From Bacillota bacterium (lineage in GTDB: Bacteria; Bacillota; Clostridia; Christensenellales; JAEXRW01), in assembly GCA_023454175.1 (NCBI GenBank), contig JAEXRW010000036.1:1-64000 (forward strand): a DNA stretch of 64,000 nucleotides. Reading direction: 5' to 3'. The translations under genes were made by a program, and so were the position numbers. The notes below the pieces were generated by a model, which made no database searches, was not told where the DNA came from, and saw only the letters and a program-made list of their open reading frames with translations. Below are positions 15,556 to 23,878 of the stretch, piece by piece. Numbering within the stretch: position 1 is the first letter of the stretch; the number at the start of each line of letters is the position of its first letter.

Positions 15556-17108
15556 ATTTTGGCCAGGTCCTCTTCCGGCGTGGTGATGGGCGTGAGCCCG
15601 TACGTATCCACCAGCACCTTCAGCACATTGGAGGAGAGGAAGGCCGGCAGGGATGGCCCGATGTATATGTTCTTGATGCCCAGCGCCAGCAGTGTGAGCA
15701 GTACGCACACCGCCTTCTGCTCGTACCAGGAGAGCACCAGCGTCAGCGGCAGCTCGTTCACAGAGCAGTCGAATGCCTTCGAGAGCGCCACGGCCACCTG
15801 GATGGCGGAGTATGAGTCGTTGCACTGTCCCATGTCCAATATCCGCGGCAGCCCGCCGATCGTGCCCAAACCTAGGTCGTTGAAGCGGTACTTCCCGCAT
15901 GCCAGCGTCAGCACCACCGTGTCCGCCGGGGTCTTCTTTACGAATTCCGTGTAGTAGTTCCTGCCCGGTTTGGCCCCGTCGCATCCCCCTACGAGGAAGA
16001 AGTGCTTGATGGCGCCTGCTTTCACGGCGTTGATCACGGTATCCGCCACCCCCAGTACGGTGTTGCGCGCAAATCCCGTCGTCAGCTCCGTCCCCCCGTT
16101 GATGCCCGTGAACTGCCTGTCTTCCGTGTATCCGCCCAGCTCCAGCGCCTTTTCGATGACGGGGGTGAAGTCCTTCTTCCCGTCATTCTCGCCGATATGC
16201 ACGAGTCCCGGGAATCCTACCACAGCAGTCGTGTATACCCTGTCAGAATACGACGGTTTTGGCGTCATCAGGCAGTTCGTCGTGAAGAGGATGGGGGCGG
16301 GGATCCCGTCCAGTTCCTTTTGCTGGTTCTGCCACGCCGTCCCGAAATTCCCCTTCAGGTGGCTGTATTTCTTCAGCACGGGGTAGCCGTGCGCCGGCAG
16401 CATCTCCCCGTGGGTGTAGATGTTGATGCCCTTCCCCTCGGTCTGTTCGAGTAATTCCTTCAGGTCCAATAGATCATGTCCGGAGATGACGATAAACGGT
16501 CCCTTTTCCACCAGCATCGGCACTTTGGTCGGTACAGGGTGCCCGTAGGTCGAGGTATTCGCCTCATCCAGCACTTCCATGCACCGCAGGTTGATCATGC
16601 CGAATTCCTGCAGCAGCGCCAGCCATTCCGCTGTGCTGTGTTCTTTTGCGATCTCGCGCAGCCCTTTAAAAAACCAGGCCGTGACTTCCGCATCCTCCTT
16701 GCCCAGTACATACGCGTGCCAGGCGTACGCCGCCATCCCCCGCATTCCAAAGAGTAAGGTTGAACGCAGCGACACCGTGTCCGTCTCCCCGTGGAAGAGC
16801 TGCGCCGGATCGTATTCGGTTCCTCCTCCCAAACGCTCCGTTTCCTTTCGGATGCGCGCGGTGAATGTCTCGAACCATTCCGGGTCGAAGTTCACATTTG
16901 TTACCGTCGAAAAAAGCCCCTGCATCACCAGTTCACCGGCTTCCTTTCCCGGCTTCTTCCCTTCCGCTGCCCGGGAAAGGCCGATCAATGCTCCGGTCAG
17001 GGTATCATGCTTTCCCGCCACCTCGGGTTTCTTCCCGCACACGCCTGATTTCGTACAGCCCGTGCCCATTGCCGTCTGCTCGCATTGGAAGCAAAACATC
17101 TCGCTCAT
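15543..17108 (-). CDS. hcp: Hybrid-cluster protein (hydroxylamine/NO reductase)
   Basis: The 521-residue protein has the N-terminal cluster motif of class I hybrid-cluster proteins: Cys6, Cys9, Cys18 and Cys24 (CFQC...GCTKSGVC), as in strict anaerobes. Hybrid-cluster ligand regions appear later (SGHDLLDL, HGEMLPAHGYP, FTTNCLM, VGGCDGAKPGR, LACGKYRFNDL). Family knowledge: it reduces NO to N2O or hydroxylamine to ammonia and can S-nitrosylate proteins. A strong AAGGAGG precedes the ATG. It fits with FprA, rubredoxin and the iron-sulfur flavoprotein in this window as nitrosative stress functions. No NADH reductase (Hcr) gene is adjacent, so the electron donor is probably a ferredoxin or rubredoxin. 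Confidence 0.97.
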   Translation of the reverse strand: MSEMFCFQCEQTAMGTGCTKSGVCGKKPEVAGKHDTLTGALIGLSRAAEGKKPGKEAGELVMQGLFSTVTNVNFDPEWFETFTARIRKETERLGGGTEYDPAQLFHGETDTVSLRSTLLFGMRGMAAYAWHAYVLGKEDAEVTAWFFKGLREIAKEHSTAEWLALLQEFGMINLRCMEVLDEANTSTYGHPVPTKVPMLVEKGPFIVISGHDLLDLKELLEQTEGKGINIYTHGEMLPAHGYPVLKKYSHLKGNFGTAWQNQQKELDGIPAPILFTTNCLMTPKPSYSDRVYTTAVVGFPGLVHIGENDGKKDFTPVIEKALELGGYTEDRQFTGINGGTELTTGFARNTVLGVADTVINAVKAGAIKHFFLVGGCDGAKPGRNYYTEFVKKTPADTVVLTLACGKYRFNDLGLGTIGGLPRILDMGQCNDSYSAIQVAVALSKAFDCSVNELPLTLVLSWYEQKAVCVLLTLLALGIKNIYIGPSLPAFLSSNVLKVLVDTYGLTPITTPEEDLAKIIKN

Positions 17109-17241
17109 ATAACATAAACCTCCTTATGATATCGGATAAATTGATAATCAAATTATATTGAAAATAAAGAAGGCTTTCCGTATCCATGGCTACAAACGAT
17201 AAAAAGTGATTGCGGGATTCGCCCCGCAGGGCAGCAGGATC

Positions 17242-17298
17242 ATGCGAAAGTGGAGGCATCAAATCGACCCGAGGGGTCGTATGCCTCCACTTTCGCAT
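17242..17298. repeat. Long perfect inverted repeat
   Basis: Eighteen-base arms (17242-17259 and 17281-17298) are exactly complementary, and the 21-base loop itself contains CGACC-CGAGG-GGTCG. It lies between hcp and the iron-sulfur flavoprotein gene. No T run follows on either strand, so it is not a standard terminator. Confidence 0.75.
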
Positions 17299-17303
17299 TC
17301 CGC

Positions 17304-17345
17304 AACTATTAACTATTAATTATTAATTATTCACTGTTAACTGTT
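17304..17345. repeat. A/T-rich stop-codon tract
   Basis: ACTATTAACTATTAATTATTAATT-type units run into the stop codon of the flavoprotein gene at 17337; its last residues (AVNS) lie inside the tract. Confidence 0.6.
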
Positions 17346-18047
17346 AACTGCCTTCAACAGTCCCCGCGCCACCAGGTCCTCGTACGCGCCCTTCAATGTC
17401 GTGTCCTTCATTTTCACGATGATGCCCGCAAACTGCTTGCGCATTATGGCGTTGATGAGCCTTCCCCCCAGCCCCTGCAGCGCGTATTTCCTGCCGGTTC
17501 TGATATCATGGACGATCCTGGTCCCCAGTTTCCGCGCCTTCTCCATCGCATCCGCATCGTCCCGCGATGCTATCCCGCCGCGCAGCGTCACCGCCAGCTC
17601 CCCGGAGATATAGCCGCGTTTGAAAGTGCCGGCGGTGAAAAGCATCGCCAGCGTCTTCGCCGTCTTTTTCGCGCCCATCGTGCTGCATGTGGAGATGGCC
17701 GCCACATACTTCCCCGCAAAGGGCGAGGTTAGTTTTGTCATCATCCCCAGCCTGTCCATAAGGGTCTTCAGGATGGCCGTGTAGGATGCGCAATACGTGG
17801 GCGAGCTCGCGATGATCCCGTCTGATTCGAGCAGCATCGCCTTCACCTTTTCATAGTCGTCTTTTATCGGGCACTTCCCGTCCTTTACGCAGACGCTGCA
17901 CCCCTGGCAGTAGCCGATGTTGTAATCCGGCAGGAATATCTCCTGCACTTCCGCCCCCGCCGCCTGCGCCGCCTTCAGCGCCTCCCGCACCAGTGTCGCG
18001 CTGTTGCCCTCCCGTTTCGGGCTGCTGATGATCCCTGTAATCTTCAT
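17337..18047 (-). CDS. Iron-sulfur flavoprotein (NADPH-dependent FMN reductase fold)
   Basis: The 236-residue protein begins KITGIISSPKREGNSATLV, the FMN phosphate-binding start of the flavodoxin-like reductase fold. It then shows a compact cysteine motif, Cys47, Cys50, Cys53 and Cys59 (CQGCSVCVKDGKC), that binds [4Fe-4S] in Isf-type flavoproteins. SSPTYCASYTA is the second flavin contact loop. Isf proteins of anaerobes pass electrons from ferredoxin to O2 or peroxide, or act in multidrug-type reductions. The start follows CGGAGGG. A PadR regulator gene lies 40 bases upstream on the same strand, so the pair is probably an operon. Confidence 0.92.
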   Translation of the reverse strand: MKITGIISSPKREGNSATLVREALKAAQAAGAEVQEIFLPDYNIGYCQGCSVCVKDGKCPIKDDYEKVKAMLLESDGIIASSPTYCASYTAILKTLMDRLGMMTKLTSPFAGKYVAAISTCSTMGAKKTAKTLAMLFTAGTFKRGYISGELAVTLRGGIASRDDADAMEKARKLGTRIVHDIRTGRKYALQGLGGRLINAIMRKQFAGIIVKMKDTTLKGAYEDLVARGLLKAVNS

Positions 18048-18087
18048 TTTCTTTCCCTCCGTTAATTTTTCAATATTCCAAAGCAGC

Positions 18088-18648
18088 TCATGTTGCCGCT
18101 TCTTTCTCCAGCGTGGTAATAGCCTCTTCCGCCCAGGTTATCAGCATCTGTAGCGTCATCTCCGCCTTGCGGATCACCAGCTTCCAGTAGAGCGCCTCTT
18201 CCCCTGCGGTCTCCCATTGCTTCGCGCTCAGGTCCACCATTTTCAGCAGCTCCGGCACTTCCTTCAGGTTTTTTCGTTTCTGTTCGGCGAACCGCCTTAA
18301 CTGGTGGATCGTTTCCTCCCGCCCCACGGCCTCCCCGAAGAAGATGCGCAGCGTGAATTCGTCCCGCGTGCTCTTTTGCAGCACATCCGGGAAATCGCAT
18401 ATCCACTTTCGGAATTCCTCCTTCCCCTTCGGCGTGAGGCTGTAGATGCGCCTGTCCGGCCGGTCGCTCTGCGGCTCGATCACGGATTCCACGCATTTGA
18501 TGTCTTCCAGCGTGTTCAGTTCCCGGTAGATCTGGCTCAGGCTCGCCGGCCACATGTGGCTCACCGAAAGGTCAAATGTCTTCTTCAGGTCGTATCCTGT
18601 CATGGGTCTGTACCCCAGGAGTCCCAGTATCGCGTGCGGCAGTGACAT
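18088..18648 (-). CDS. PadR-family transcriptional regulator
   Basis: The 186-residue protein begins MSLPHAILGLLGYRPMTGYDLK, the typical PadR winged-helix start, with the recognition region SLSQIYRELNTLED and the wing DRPDRRIYSLTPKGKEEF. The C-terminal half (about 95-180) is the four-helix dimerisation domain (Vir_act_alpha_C). The start at 18648 follows AGGAGAG; an upstream ATG at 18672 lacks a site. It probably represses itself and the flavoprotein gene 40 bases downstream, releasing DNA on binding a phenolic or other toxic ligand. The ligand is unknown. Confidence 0.93.
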   Translation of the reverse strand: MSLPHAILGLLGYRPMTGYDLKKTFDLSVSHMWPASLSQIYRELNTLEDIKCVESVIEPQSDRPDRRIYSLTPKGKEEFRKWICDFPDVLQKSTRDEFTLRIFFGEAVGREETIHQLRRFAEQKRKNLKEVPELLKMVDLSAKQWETAGEEALYWKLVIRKAEMTLQMLITWAEEAITTLEKEAAT

Positions 18649-18975
18649 GTTTTCTCTCCTCTTATATGGCACTTGTTGAATATTATTCTACCACGCATAT
18701 AATATTCTACTTGTTATATATCTGTCAATGCTTTTTTGGTATTTATTTTAACGTCCTCTCCTCCGGCCGCATCAGGCAGCAGCATAAATCTTTATTATCA
18801 ATCAGGAACGATCTGCTTTTTCAGTCCCATATGCCCATTATACGGCAGTGGATACAGCTCAAAACGACCCGAATGCGCCGTATATCCAGCCCAATGGGTC
18901 CTATGCCTCGCCTCCGGGCATCCGTTTCTGACAGCTGAACGATCCTCTATGTTACGTATAAGCTTGGACCGTACT

Positions 18976-19004
18976 GTAGGGGACGCTGCCCACAGCGTCC
19001 CGCC
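18976..19004. repeat. GCTG-CCCA-CAGC hairpin repeat, copy 1
   Basis: GTAGGGGACGCTGCCCACAG begins the element; arms GGGACGCTG and CAGCGTCCC pair perfectly around CCCA. It is preceded by GGACCGTACT as in other copies. Confidence 0.8.
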
Positions 19005-19151
19005 TGGATTGCCGTCTGAGATGATCCGGATATCCCGCCATGTGTCGTAGGTGAGACTTCTCAATTGAGGCATAAGGTTGTATTCCTCCCATCCGGATTT
19101 GAGCCTTTAAAAGGTTTGGCCATGCTCCACGGTCATAGACAGAACTGTACA

Positions 19152-19180
19152 GTAGGGGGCGCTGTCCACAGCGCCCCGCT
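19152..19180. repeat. GCTG-TCCA-CAGC hairpin repeat, copy 2
   Basis: Arms GGGGCGCTG and CAGCGCCCC pair around TCCA. The base pairs next to the constant centre differ from copy 1 but remain paired. Confidence 0.8.
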
Positions 19181-19315
19181 CAGATTTCCGTCTATGATCA
19201 ATTGAACAGCCCTCCCTGTATCCGGCAACCTGGGGCGCCCGTTCCTCCCGCTCCTGACCGCCGGCCTGTTACAGCCTGAACGGGTCCCCATGTTCTTGCG
19301 TGGTTTGAACTGCAG

Positions 19316-19556
19316 TAAAAAAAGCCCTTGCGGGCTCAGGCCGTTAAAAAACCTTAAGTGATAAACAGCAATTGTCTAAATATGCAATCACAAATCAAAT
19401 CCGTCATTTCTGGCGGCGTGTACGTCAGAAATGACACCTCTCATGTAGGTTTGTGGTGAACAAACCTACATGGTAAAACTCAAAAAAGTGGCTGAAAGTG
19501 GTTCATCCACTTTTTTGCCACATTTTTTGACAAGCAGAGCCCTTACGGGCTTTTTT
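19316..19556. other. Cluster of five hairpins with inverted ends
   Basis: Within 240 bases there are five inverted repeats: AGCCC-TTGC-GGGCT (19323-19336, T7 on the minus side), GTCATTTCTG/CAGAAATGAC (19403-19435), a perfect 13-bp stem CATGTAGGTTTGT with a 5-base loop (19442-19472), AAAAAAGTGG/CCACTTTTTT (19482-19516) and AGCCC-TTAC-GGGCT (19538-19551, T6 on the plus side). The outermost two make the ends near-identical inverted repeats. The left one can terminate the gene at 19555-20490, whose stop codon lies at the right edge. A structured 3' UTR, small RNA or minimal mobile element are possible. Confidence 0.55.
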
Positions 19557-20490
19557 ACTTTCCTGGGCTGAAGTTGACCGTGTATGTCGTATTTGTCTCC
19601 AGGGGAGGATAGTTACCTGCTTCATTTGGATCCTGGTATCCATACACACAGGAAGGCCATCCCAGCGGATAGATATAGATTCTGTCTATTGCATAGCCCG
19701 GGTAGCCCAGCGAGATCGTGTAACACTCCCCTTCGCTCATATGCACCTTGCAGTCAACCAGCACATCATACGGCCTGCTGTCGCCCACCCATTGCACACC
19801 GTCGATCATCACTTCCTTGATGGTTCGCCCATCGGCATAATTGTCGTTTACGATCTTCTCAGCCATTTCTTTAAGCATCGGATCATGATCGGCGGCGTCC
19901 ATCAGTTTATCGTCTCCTTCGTCGGGCGTTGTCTCTCCTTTTGCGTCCGGGAAGGCCATCTTGTGCATGCTGAAGATTTTCCCGCTTACCGAGTCCAGCC
20001 CGCACAGATAGCTCAGTTCTGTCCTGCTTTTTTTCATGATGCTCACATTGTATGTACCTTTTGCATTATGTTCCGATTTGTCGTACTCCACGTCTGCTTC
20101 CATTCCGCTTTGTTTGAGATCCTCTTTAAATAGGGTCTCCAGTGCCTTTACTGCGGTCAATCCTGCTTGCATGTAACCGATGTCTTTGGCTGAAGGCCCG
20201 GGTTTGCCTGGTATAAATGCTTTATATAGGTTGTATTCAGTGCCTTCGATGGCTTCATAGGTCGGGGGTGCCGTATTGGTTGGAATGGTTCCACCCTCCG
20301 TGCTGACAGAAGGTCCCCACTTTGCTCGCGCAGCACCTGCCTGGTTGGTTTGTACTGAAACGATATTATCGCCGGTCAAAGCGGTTTGGTCGGTTTTAAT
20401 AGCCAGCCAGAGTCCGAAAGCACATGCGCCGATAGCCATTATCGTCAGGACAGGTATCAATATGCTTTTCCATATTTTCTTCTTCTCCAT
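19555..20490 (-). CDS. Membrane-anchored protein in two-component operon, unknown function
   Basis: The 311-residue protein has a basic N-terminus (MEKKKIWK) and one hydrophobic segment (about 9-32), with the rest predicted outside. The extracellular part has no recognised domain. It contains a Thr/Pro-rich linker (about 60-80), two helical stretches (about 105-135) and a strand-rich C-terminal half with Cys residues (CGLDS, VDCKVH, PSCVYG). The start at 20490 follows AAAGGGG by 7 bases; the ATG at 20496 is too close. It starts 50 bases after the histidine kinase, and four 11-bp-spaced direct repeats lie before it. It is therefore probably controlled by the same regulator and may modulate the kinase. 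Confidence 0.7.
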   Translation of the reverse strand: MEKKKIWKSILIPVLTIMAIGACAFGLWLAIKTDQTALTGDNIVSVQTNQAGAARAKWGPSVSTEGGTIPTNTAPPTYEAIEGTEYNLYKAFIPGKPGPSAKDIGYMQAGLTAVKALETLFKEDLKQSGMEADVEYDKSEHNAKGTYNVSIMKKSRTELSYLCGLDSVSGKIFSMHKMAFPDAKGETTPDEGDDKLMDAADHDPMLKEMAEKIVNDNYADGRTIKEVMIDGVQWVGDSRPYDVLVDCKVHMSEGECYTISLGYPGYAIDRIYIYPLGWPSCVYGYQDPNEAGNYPPLETNTTYTVNFSPGK

Positions 20491-20537
20491 CTTCATACCC
20501 CTTTCCAGTTTTTGCTTTCTCTATGGTACAGGGGCGA

Positions 20538-20576
20538 TGTCAGCATCCTGTATTGGAGTTGTCATGATCCTGTAAA
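20538..20576 (-). promoter_or_regulatory. PhoP-like direct-repeat operator
   Basis: On the plus strand TGTCAG, TGTATT, TGTCAT and TGTAAA start at 20538, 20549, 20560 and 20571, each exactly 11 bp apart. On the minus strand this reads TTTACA-N5-ATGACA-N5-AATACA-N5-CTGACA, the layout of a Firmicute PhoP box. It overlaps the last codons of the kinase gene and lies 48-86 bases before the start at 20490. The pair 20560-20576 is nearly identical to the site at 22628. Confidence 0.6.
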
Positions 20577-21937
20577 ACCTTCACGGTGGTACCCGATCCC
20601 GGTGTTGATTCGATTGATAAGATTAACCCGAGCCGCTCGCAGATGCGTTTGCAGATGGACAGGCCCAGCCCCGCGCCCCCCGCCTCCCTCGAGCGGGATT
20701 TATCCGCACGATAGAAAGGCTCCGTCGCCCGTTCGAGGGATTGTGCGTCCATCCCGCATCCGTCGTCCCGGATTTCAATGAAATGCTCGTTTGCAGTGAT
20801 AAATACCGTTCCGCACTTGGAACAGGCGTTTACTGCGTTCATGACCAGGTTCACAACGAGCATGTATAGTAGCGTTCCATCGCTCTTCCATGTTCCGTTG
20901 TGGGCCTTGAAATGCAGGGCCACACCACGTGCCTCGGCCGCCTGTTTGGTGGCTGTACGGATATTTTCTAGTAATTTTTGCAGCTGTACAGTCTCATATA
21001 CGATCTCGCCGTTGCGCAATTTCGCGAGGGTCAATAGCTTTTCCGACATGTCATTCAGCCGTTTGCTCTCCCACGAGATGTAACAGAGCGCCGAAAGGCG
21101 TTCATCCTCTGTGATGGCTGCCTCCGCCAGGTATTGCGAATATCCGCCGATGGCAGTGAGAGGCGTGCGCATCTCGTGGGCCAGGTCGTCGATGAACCGC
21201 TGCTTCTTTTCCGCTTCTTCGCTTAATTGGGATATCTGCGTTTGGATCTTCTCCGCCATCTCGTTGAACCGCCGCGCCAGCTCGGCCAGTTCGTCGCGGC
21301 CCCGTGCTTCCGCCCGCTTCCCGTAGTCCCCCCCGGCCAGGGCCGTGGCGGCGTTGGAGAGCTTTTGGATGGGAGCGGTGAGCCCGCGTAACAGGAAAAA
21401 GAGTGCGGCCGCCAGCACCGCGGATATCCCCGTGCTCCCGATGATGAGGGTTCGCATCAGGGTATCTGCATCCTTTTGTAATCCCGCTACCGACCGGGCA
21501 GTGACCAGCCAGTAACCGGTAACCCCGATTCCGCCGCTCACATACAGGTAAGGGGTCCCGTATGCGTCGGCGATCCTGGTATCCTGCCCGTCATACTCCG
21601 GAGGCACATCCGGCGCGTTGTCCGGTCCGGGGATATTGGAGTATACCTTGCTTTCCGTGCTCTGGAGATGGAGGGCTATGCCCTGTGTGGCGTAATAGGC
21701 TTTGTAGCTTTCAAATAGGTCCTGCAAAGCAGCGCCGGTTTGGCCGCCGCGCGAGAGGATGGCTGATATATCCTCTTCCAGCTTGTCCCGGATAAAGCCG
21801 TGCTCCGAAAAACCCCGCTCCCATTCCGATCTCAATGCGGTCCTGTATGCCGTATCATAGAGCAGGAAGGCTCCCGTATTCAGCGCCACCAGGAAAAGGG
21901 CCAATGTGGAAAGGAATACCTTCTGCCAGTATTTCAT
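20540..21937 (-). CDS. Sensor histidine kinase
   Basis: The 465-residue protein has a first membrane helix (about 7-28), an extracellular sensor region (about 30-165), a second helix (about 168-190) and HAMP (about 190-240). The phospho-acceptor motif FIDDLAHEMRTPLTAIGGY puts His near residue 254. The ATPase domain has an N box (VNLVMNAVNAC), G1 (EIRDDGCGMD) and G2 (AGGAGLGLSICKRI). It phosphorylates the response regulator encoded just upstream; the genes overlap by ATGA. The PhoP-like boxes suggest a phosphate or envelope signal. That is inference, since the sensor domain is not recognisable. Confidence 0.95.
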   Translation of the reverse strand: MKYWQKVFLSTLALFLVALNTGAFLLYDTAYRTALRSEWERGFSEHGFIRDKLEEDISAILSRGGQTGAALQDLFESYKAYYATQGIALHLQSTESKVYSNIPGPDNAPDVPPEYDGQDTRIADAYGTPYLYVSGGIGVTGYWLVTARSVAGLQKDADTLMRTLIIGSTGISAVLAAALFFLLRGLTAPIQKLSNAATALAGGDYGKRAEARGRDELAELARRFNEMAEKIQTQISQLSEEAEKKQRFIDDLAHEMRTPLTAIGGYSQYLAEAAITEDERLSALCYISWESKRLNDMSEKLLTLAKLRNGEIVYETVQLQKLLENIRTATKQAAEARGVALHFKAHNGTWKSDGTLLYMLVVNLVMNAVNACSKCGTVFITANEHFIEIRDDGCGMDAQSLERATEPFYRADKSRSREAGGAGLGLSICKRICERLGLILSIESTPGSGTTVKVLQDHDNSNTGC

Positions 21938-22593
21938 CGCGGTGTCTCCAGTCGGTAGCCCAGCTTGTACACCGTCTTCAGCCGCCCGGCCATGCCCAGC
22001 TTCTTGCGCAGCTTCTGGATGTGTACGTCCACCGTGCGCGTGTCCCCCAGGTAATCGTACCCCCAGGCCAGTTCCAGCAGTTTCTCCCGGGAGAGCGCCA
22101 GGTTCCGGTTGGTGATCAGCGCTTCGAGCAGGGCGAATTCCTGCGGCGTCAGTTCGGCGCGTTCCCCGCGGTAAAAGGCTTCCCGTGTGCCGAAGTCCAC
22201 CTTCACCTCGTCGATGCAGAAGGTCCCGTCGTGCCCTTTCGTCCTTCGCAGCACCGCCTGTATCCGGGCGATGACCTCCAGCGTTTCAAAGGGCTTCACG
22301 ATGTAGTCGTCCGCGCCTTTTTCCAGCCCGTTCACCCTGTCGGCAAGGCTGTTCTTCGCCGTGATGAAGATGACAGGCGTGCTTTTGTCGTCCCGCCTGC
22401 GCATCACTTCGTATCCATCCATCCCCGGCAGCATGATGTCCAGCAGGATCAGGTCAAAAGGCCTGCTCTCCAGCAGCTGCAGCGCCTCCGTCCCGTCGTA
22501 GGCGCGCCAGCACTGATGCCCCACCAATGATAGATTACGGTAAAGGAGTTCGTTGATGGACGCTTCGTCCTCCACGATGAGCAGGTTTGCCAT
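21934..22593 (-). CDS. OmpR/PhoB-family response regulator
   Basis: The 219-residue protein has a receiver domain (1-120: acidic ED at 8-9, phospho-acceptor Asp52 in LLDIMLP, the Thr of FITAK and the Lys of VKPF) and a winged-helix output domain (about 125-219: ELTPQEFALLEAL, then TVDVHIQKLRKKLG). Family members bind pairs of direct repeats spaced 11 bp apart. Exactly such repeats occur 35 bases before this gene and again before the gene at 19555, so autoregulation is likely. The kinase gene overlaps its stop codon. Confidence 0.96.
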   Translation of the reverse strand: MANLLIVEDEASINELLYRNLSLVGHQCWRAYDGTEALQLLESRPFDLILLDIMLPGMDGYEVMRRRDDKSTPVIFITAKNSLADRVNGLEKGADDYIVKPFETLEVIARIQAVLRRTKGHDGTFCIDEVKVDFGTREAFYRGERAELTPQEFALLEALITNRNLALSREKLLELAWGYDYLGDTRTVDVHIQKLRKKLGMAGRLKTVYKLGYRLETPR

Positions 22594-22627
22594 AACCCCA
22601 CCTCTTATGGTTATGATAGCACAGAAT

Positions 22628-22644
22628 TGTCATGATGTTGTAAA
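22628..22644 (-). promoter_or_regulatory. PhoP-like box upstream of the response regulator
   Basis: Minus strand TTTACA-N5-ATGACA. It shares 18 of 20 bases with 20559-20578. It lies 35-51 bases upstream of the start codon, with a possible -10 (TATCAT) between. Confidence 0.55.
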
Positions 22645-22831
22645 AGATGGGGAAGTCCCGTTTAGTGGTTTGATATCAGCAGATGACGTAAAAAGAATAG
22701 TCGGGTTTTGACTGACTGTTTTGGCTTTCAGCTATATGCTGCTTGATGTATGGATGCAGACCTATAGCCTCCCGATATATGCACACCACAATATCATCTA
22801 TGCTCCTTGTTCCGCATGGTTTGAACCGTAC

Positions 22832-22860
22832 CGTAGGGGGCGCTGTCCACAGCGCCCCTC
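22832..22860. repeat. GCTG-TCCA-CAGC hairpin repeat, copy 3
   Basis: GTAGGGGGCGCTGTCCACAG begins the element; arms GGGGCGCTG/CAGCGCCCC, preceded by TTTGAACCGTACC. The 82-codon minus ORF over it is a repeat shadow. Confidence 0.8.
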
Positions 22861-22969
22861 CTATGTTGTCGTCTGCCATCTCCTGAACCACCCCCATGTA
22901 CCGCAGAGAAGGCCGCTTCGGTCTCACTCCTGGTCATCGCCGACAACTGATTGAACTTGATTAGTCCAA

Positions 22970-23092
22970 GGCAATCCCAAATGTCTTGAGACAAGGCGCA
23001 ACGAGGATTAGAAGCGAGGCGTAGTCGGAGGCTACGTTGAGCGCCTAACCGCAAGTTGCAACGCAGTATTCAAGGCATTTGGGGCAGCCTTG
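22970..23092. repeat. Structured interspersed repeat, copy 4
   Basis: The outer stem pairs CCCAAATG (22976-22983) and CTTGA (22985-22989) with TCAAG (23070-23074) and CATTTGGG (23076-23083). The inner stem GCAAC (22998-23002) pairs with GTTGC (23055-23059). The apical GTAG/CTAC hairpin is at 23021-23035. It lies just downstream of the DUF4956 terminator. Confidence 0.8.
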
Positions 23093-23095
23093 TGT

Positions 23096-23127
23096 ATGAA
23101 AAAAAGGCGGATGGTGATCCGCCTTTT
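23096..23127 (-). terminator. Terminator of the DUF4956 gene
   Basis: AAAAGGCGGAT pairs with ATCCGCCTTTT around GGTG, followed on the minus strand by a run of T. Confidence 0.9.
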
Positions 23128-23138
23128 GAAAACCCTTC

Positions 23139-23828
23139 TTACGATACGATGTCGCCCTGGTAACTCACCAGCGAAGCGTCATGCACGCCCGGGATGCGTA
23201 CGAACCGGTCGATGATGCCCAGGCTGGAGTCTTTCAGCCGCATCTCGATGGTCAGCTCGATGCCCTTGCTGGATACGGTCTTGCTCTTGAGCCTGCCCTG
23301 GGGCAGCTGCCGCAGGATCTCACGCACCTGGGGCAGGCACTCTTCTTCAAAGCGCAGCACCAGCAGGTACGGCATGGTAGAACGCACCTTGATGATGGAG
23401 ACCACGATCATGATCAGACCGATCACCAGGCTCCCGATCAATGCCGCCGACCAGAATTTCGCGCCCAGCGCGATGCCCGCCGCAATGGCCCAGAACATGA
23501 ATACCGTGTCCATGGGGTCTTTGACCGCCGTCCTGAAACGCACGATGGACAGCGCGCCCACCATGCCCAGCGAGAGCGTCAGGTTGGAGGTGATGGGCAG
23601 TATCACGAAGGATGTCACCATCGTCAGCATGATGAGGGACATGTTAAAAGTCCTTGAGTACAGCACGCCCGAAAAGGTCTTCCTGTACACGAAGAATATC
23701 AAAAGGCCGATCACGAGGGCCAGTGCCAGTGTGGCCAAGATGCGCCAGATGTCGATATCTCCGAACGAGAAATTGTCCAGCACGCTCTTTTTGATGATAT
23801 CCCCGAAGTTGATAGTCTGTTGGTTCAT
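23139..23828 (-). CDS. DUF4956 membrane protein
   Basis: The 229-residue protein has four hydrophobic segments (about 30-50, 65-82, 90-115 and 122-150). It contains the strongly conserved GMVGALSIVRFRTAVKDPMD loop typical of DUF4956. The C-terminal 70 residues form a soluble alpha/beta domain (TIEMRLKDSSLGIIDRFVRI). Genes of this family very often neighbour VTC-domain polyphosphate polymerase and CotH genes, as here, and the three are thought to act together in a surface or polyphosphate-linked process. The start at 23828 follows AAGGAG. Each of the three genes seems to have its own promoter. Confidence 0.92.
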   Translation of the reverse strand: MNQQTINFGDIIKKSVLDNFSFGDIDIWRILATLALALVIGLLIFFVYRKTFSGVLYSRTFNMSLIMLTMVTSFVILPITSNLTLSLGMVGALSIVRFRTAVKDPMDTVFMFWAIAAGIALGAKFWSAALIGSLVIGLIMIVVSIIKVRSTMPYLLVLRFEEECLPQVREILRQLPQGRLKSKTVSSKGIELTIEMRLKDSSLGIIDRFVRIPGVHDASLVSYQGDIVS

Positions 23829-23878
23829 GAACCTAGCTCCTTCCATTCATTGGCGCGCGATCGCGTGTGTCTGGGATG

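Larger units (their letters stand above)
18649..19315. other. Gene-free stretch with palindromic repeats
   Basis: About 670 bases without a credible gene. It contains two copies of the GCTG-[TC]CCA-CAGC hairpin family (18976 and 19152) and diverged flanking sequence shared with 33480-33560 (GTATCCGGCAAC). A 91-codon minus ORF (18798-19073) is a shadow of the repeat. Confidence 0.5.

Noticed and set aside
18798..19073. 91-codon minus ORF preceded by GGGAGG
   Set aside because: Much of its coding length is the hairpin repeat. The same GG-LW-A-PTVR translation occurs at 22676-22927, as expected for repeat shadows.
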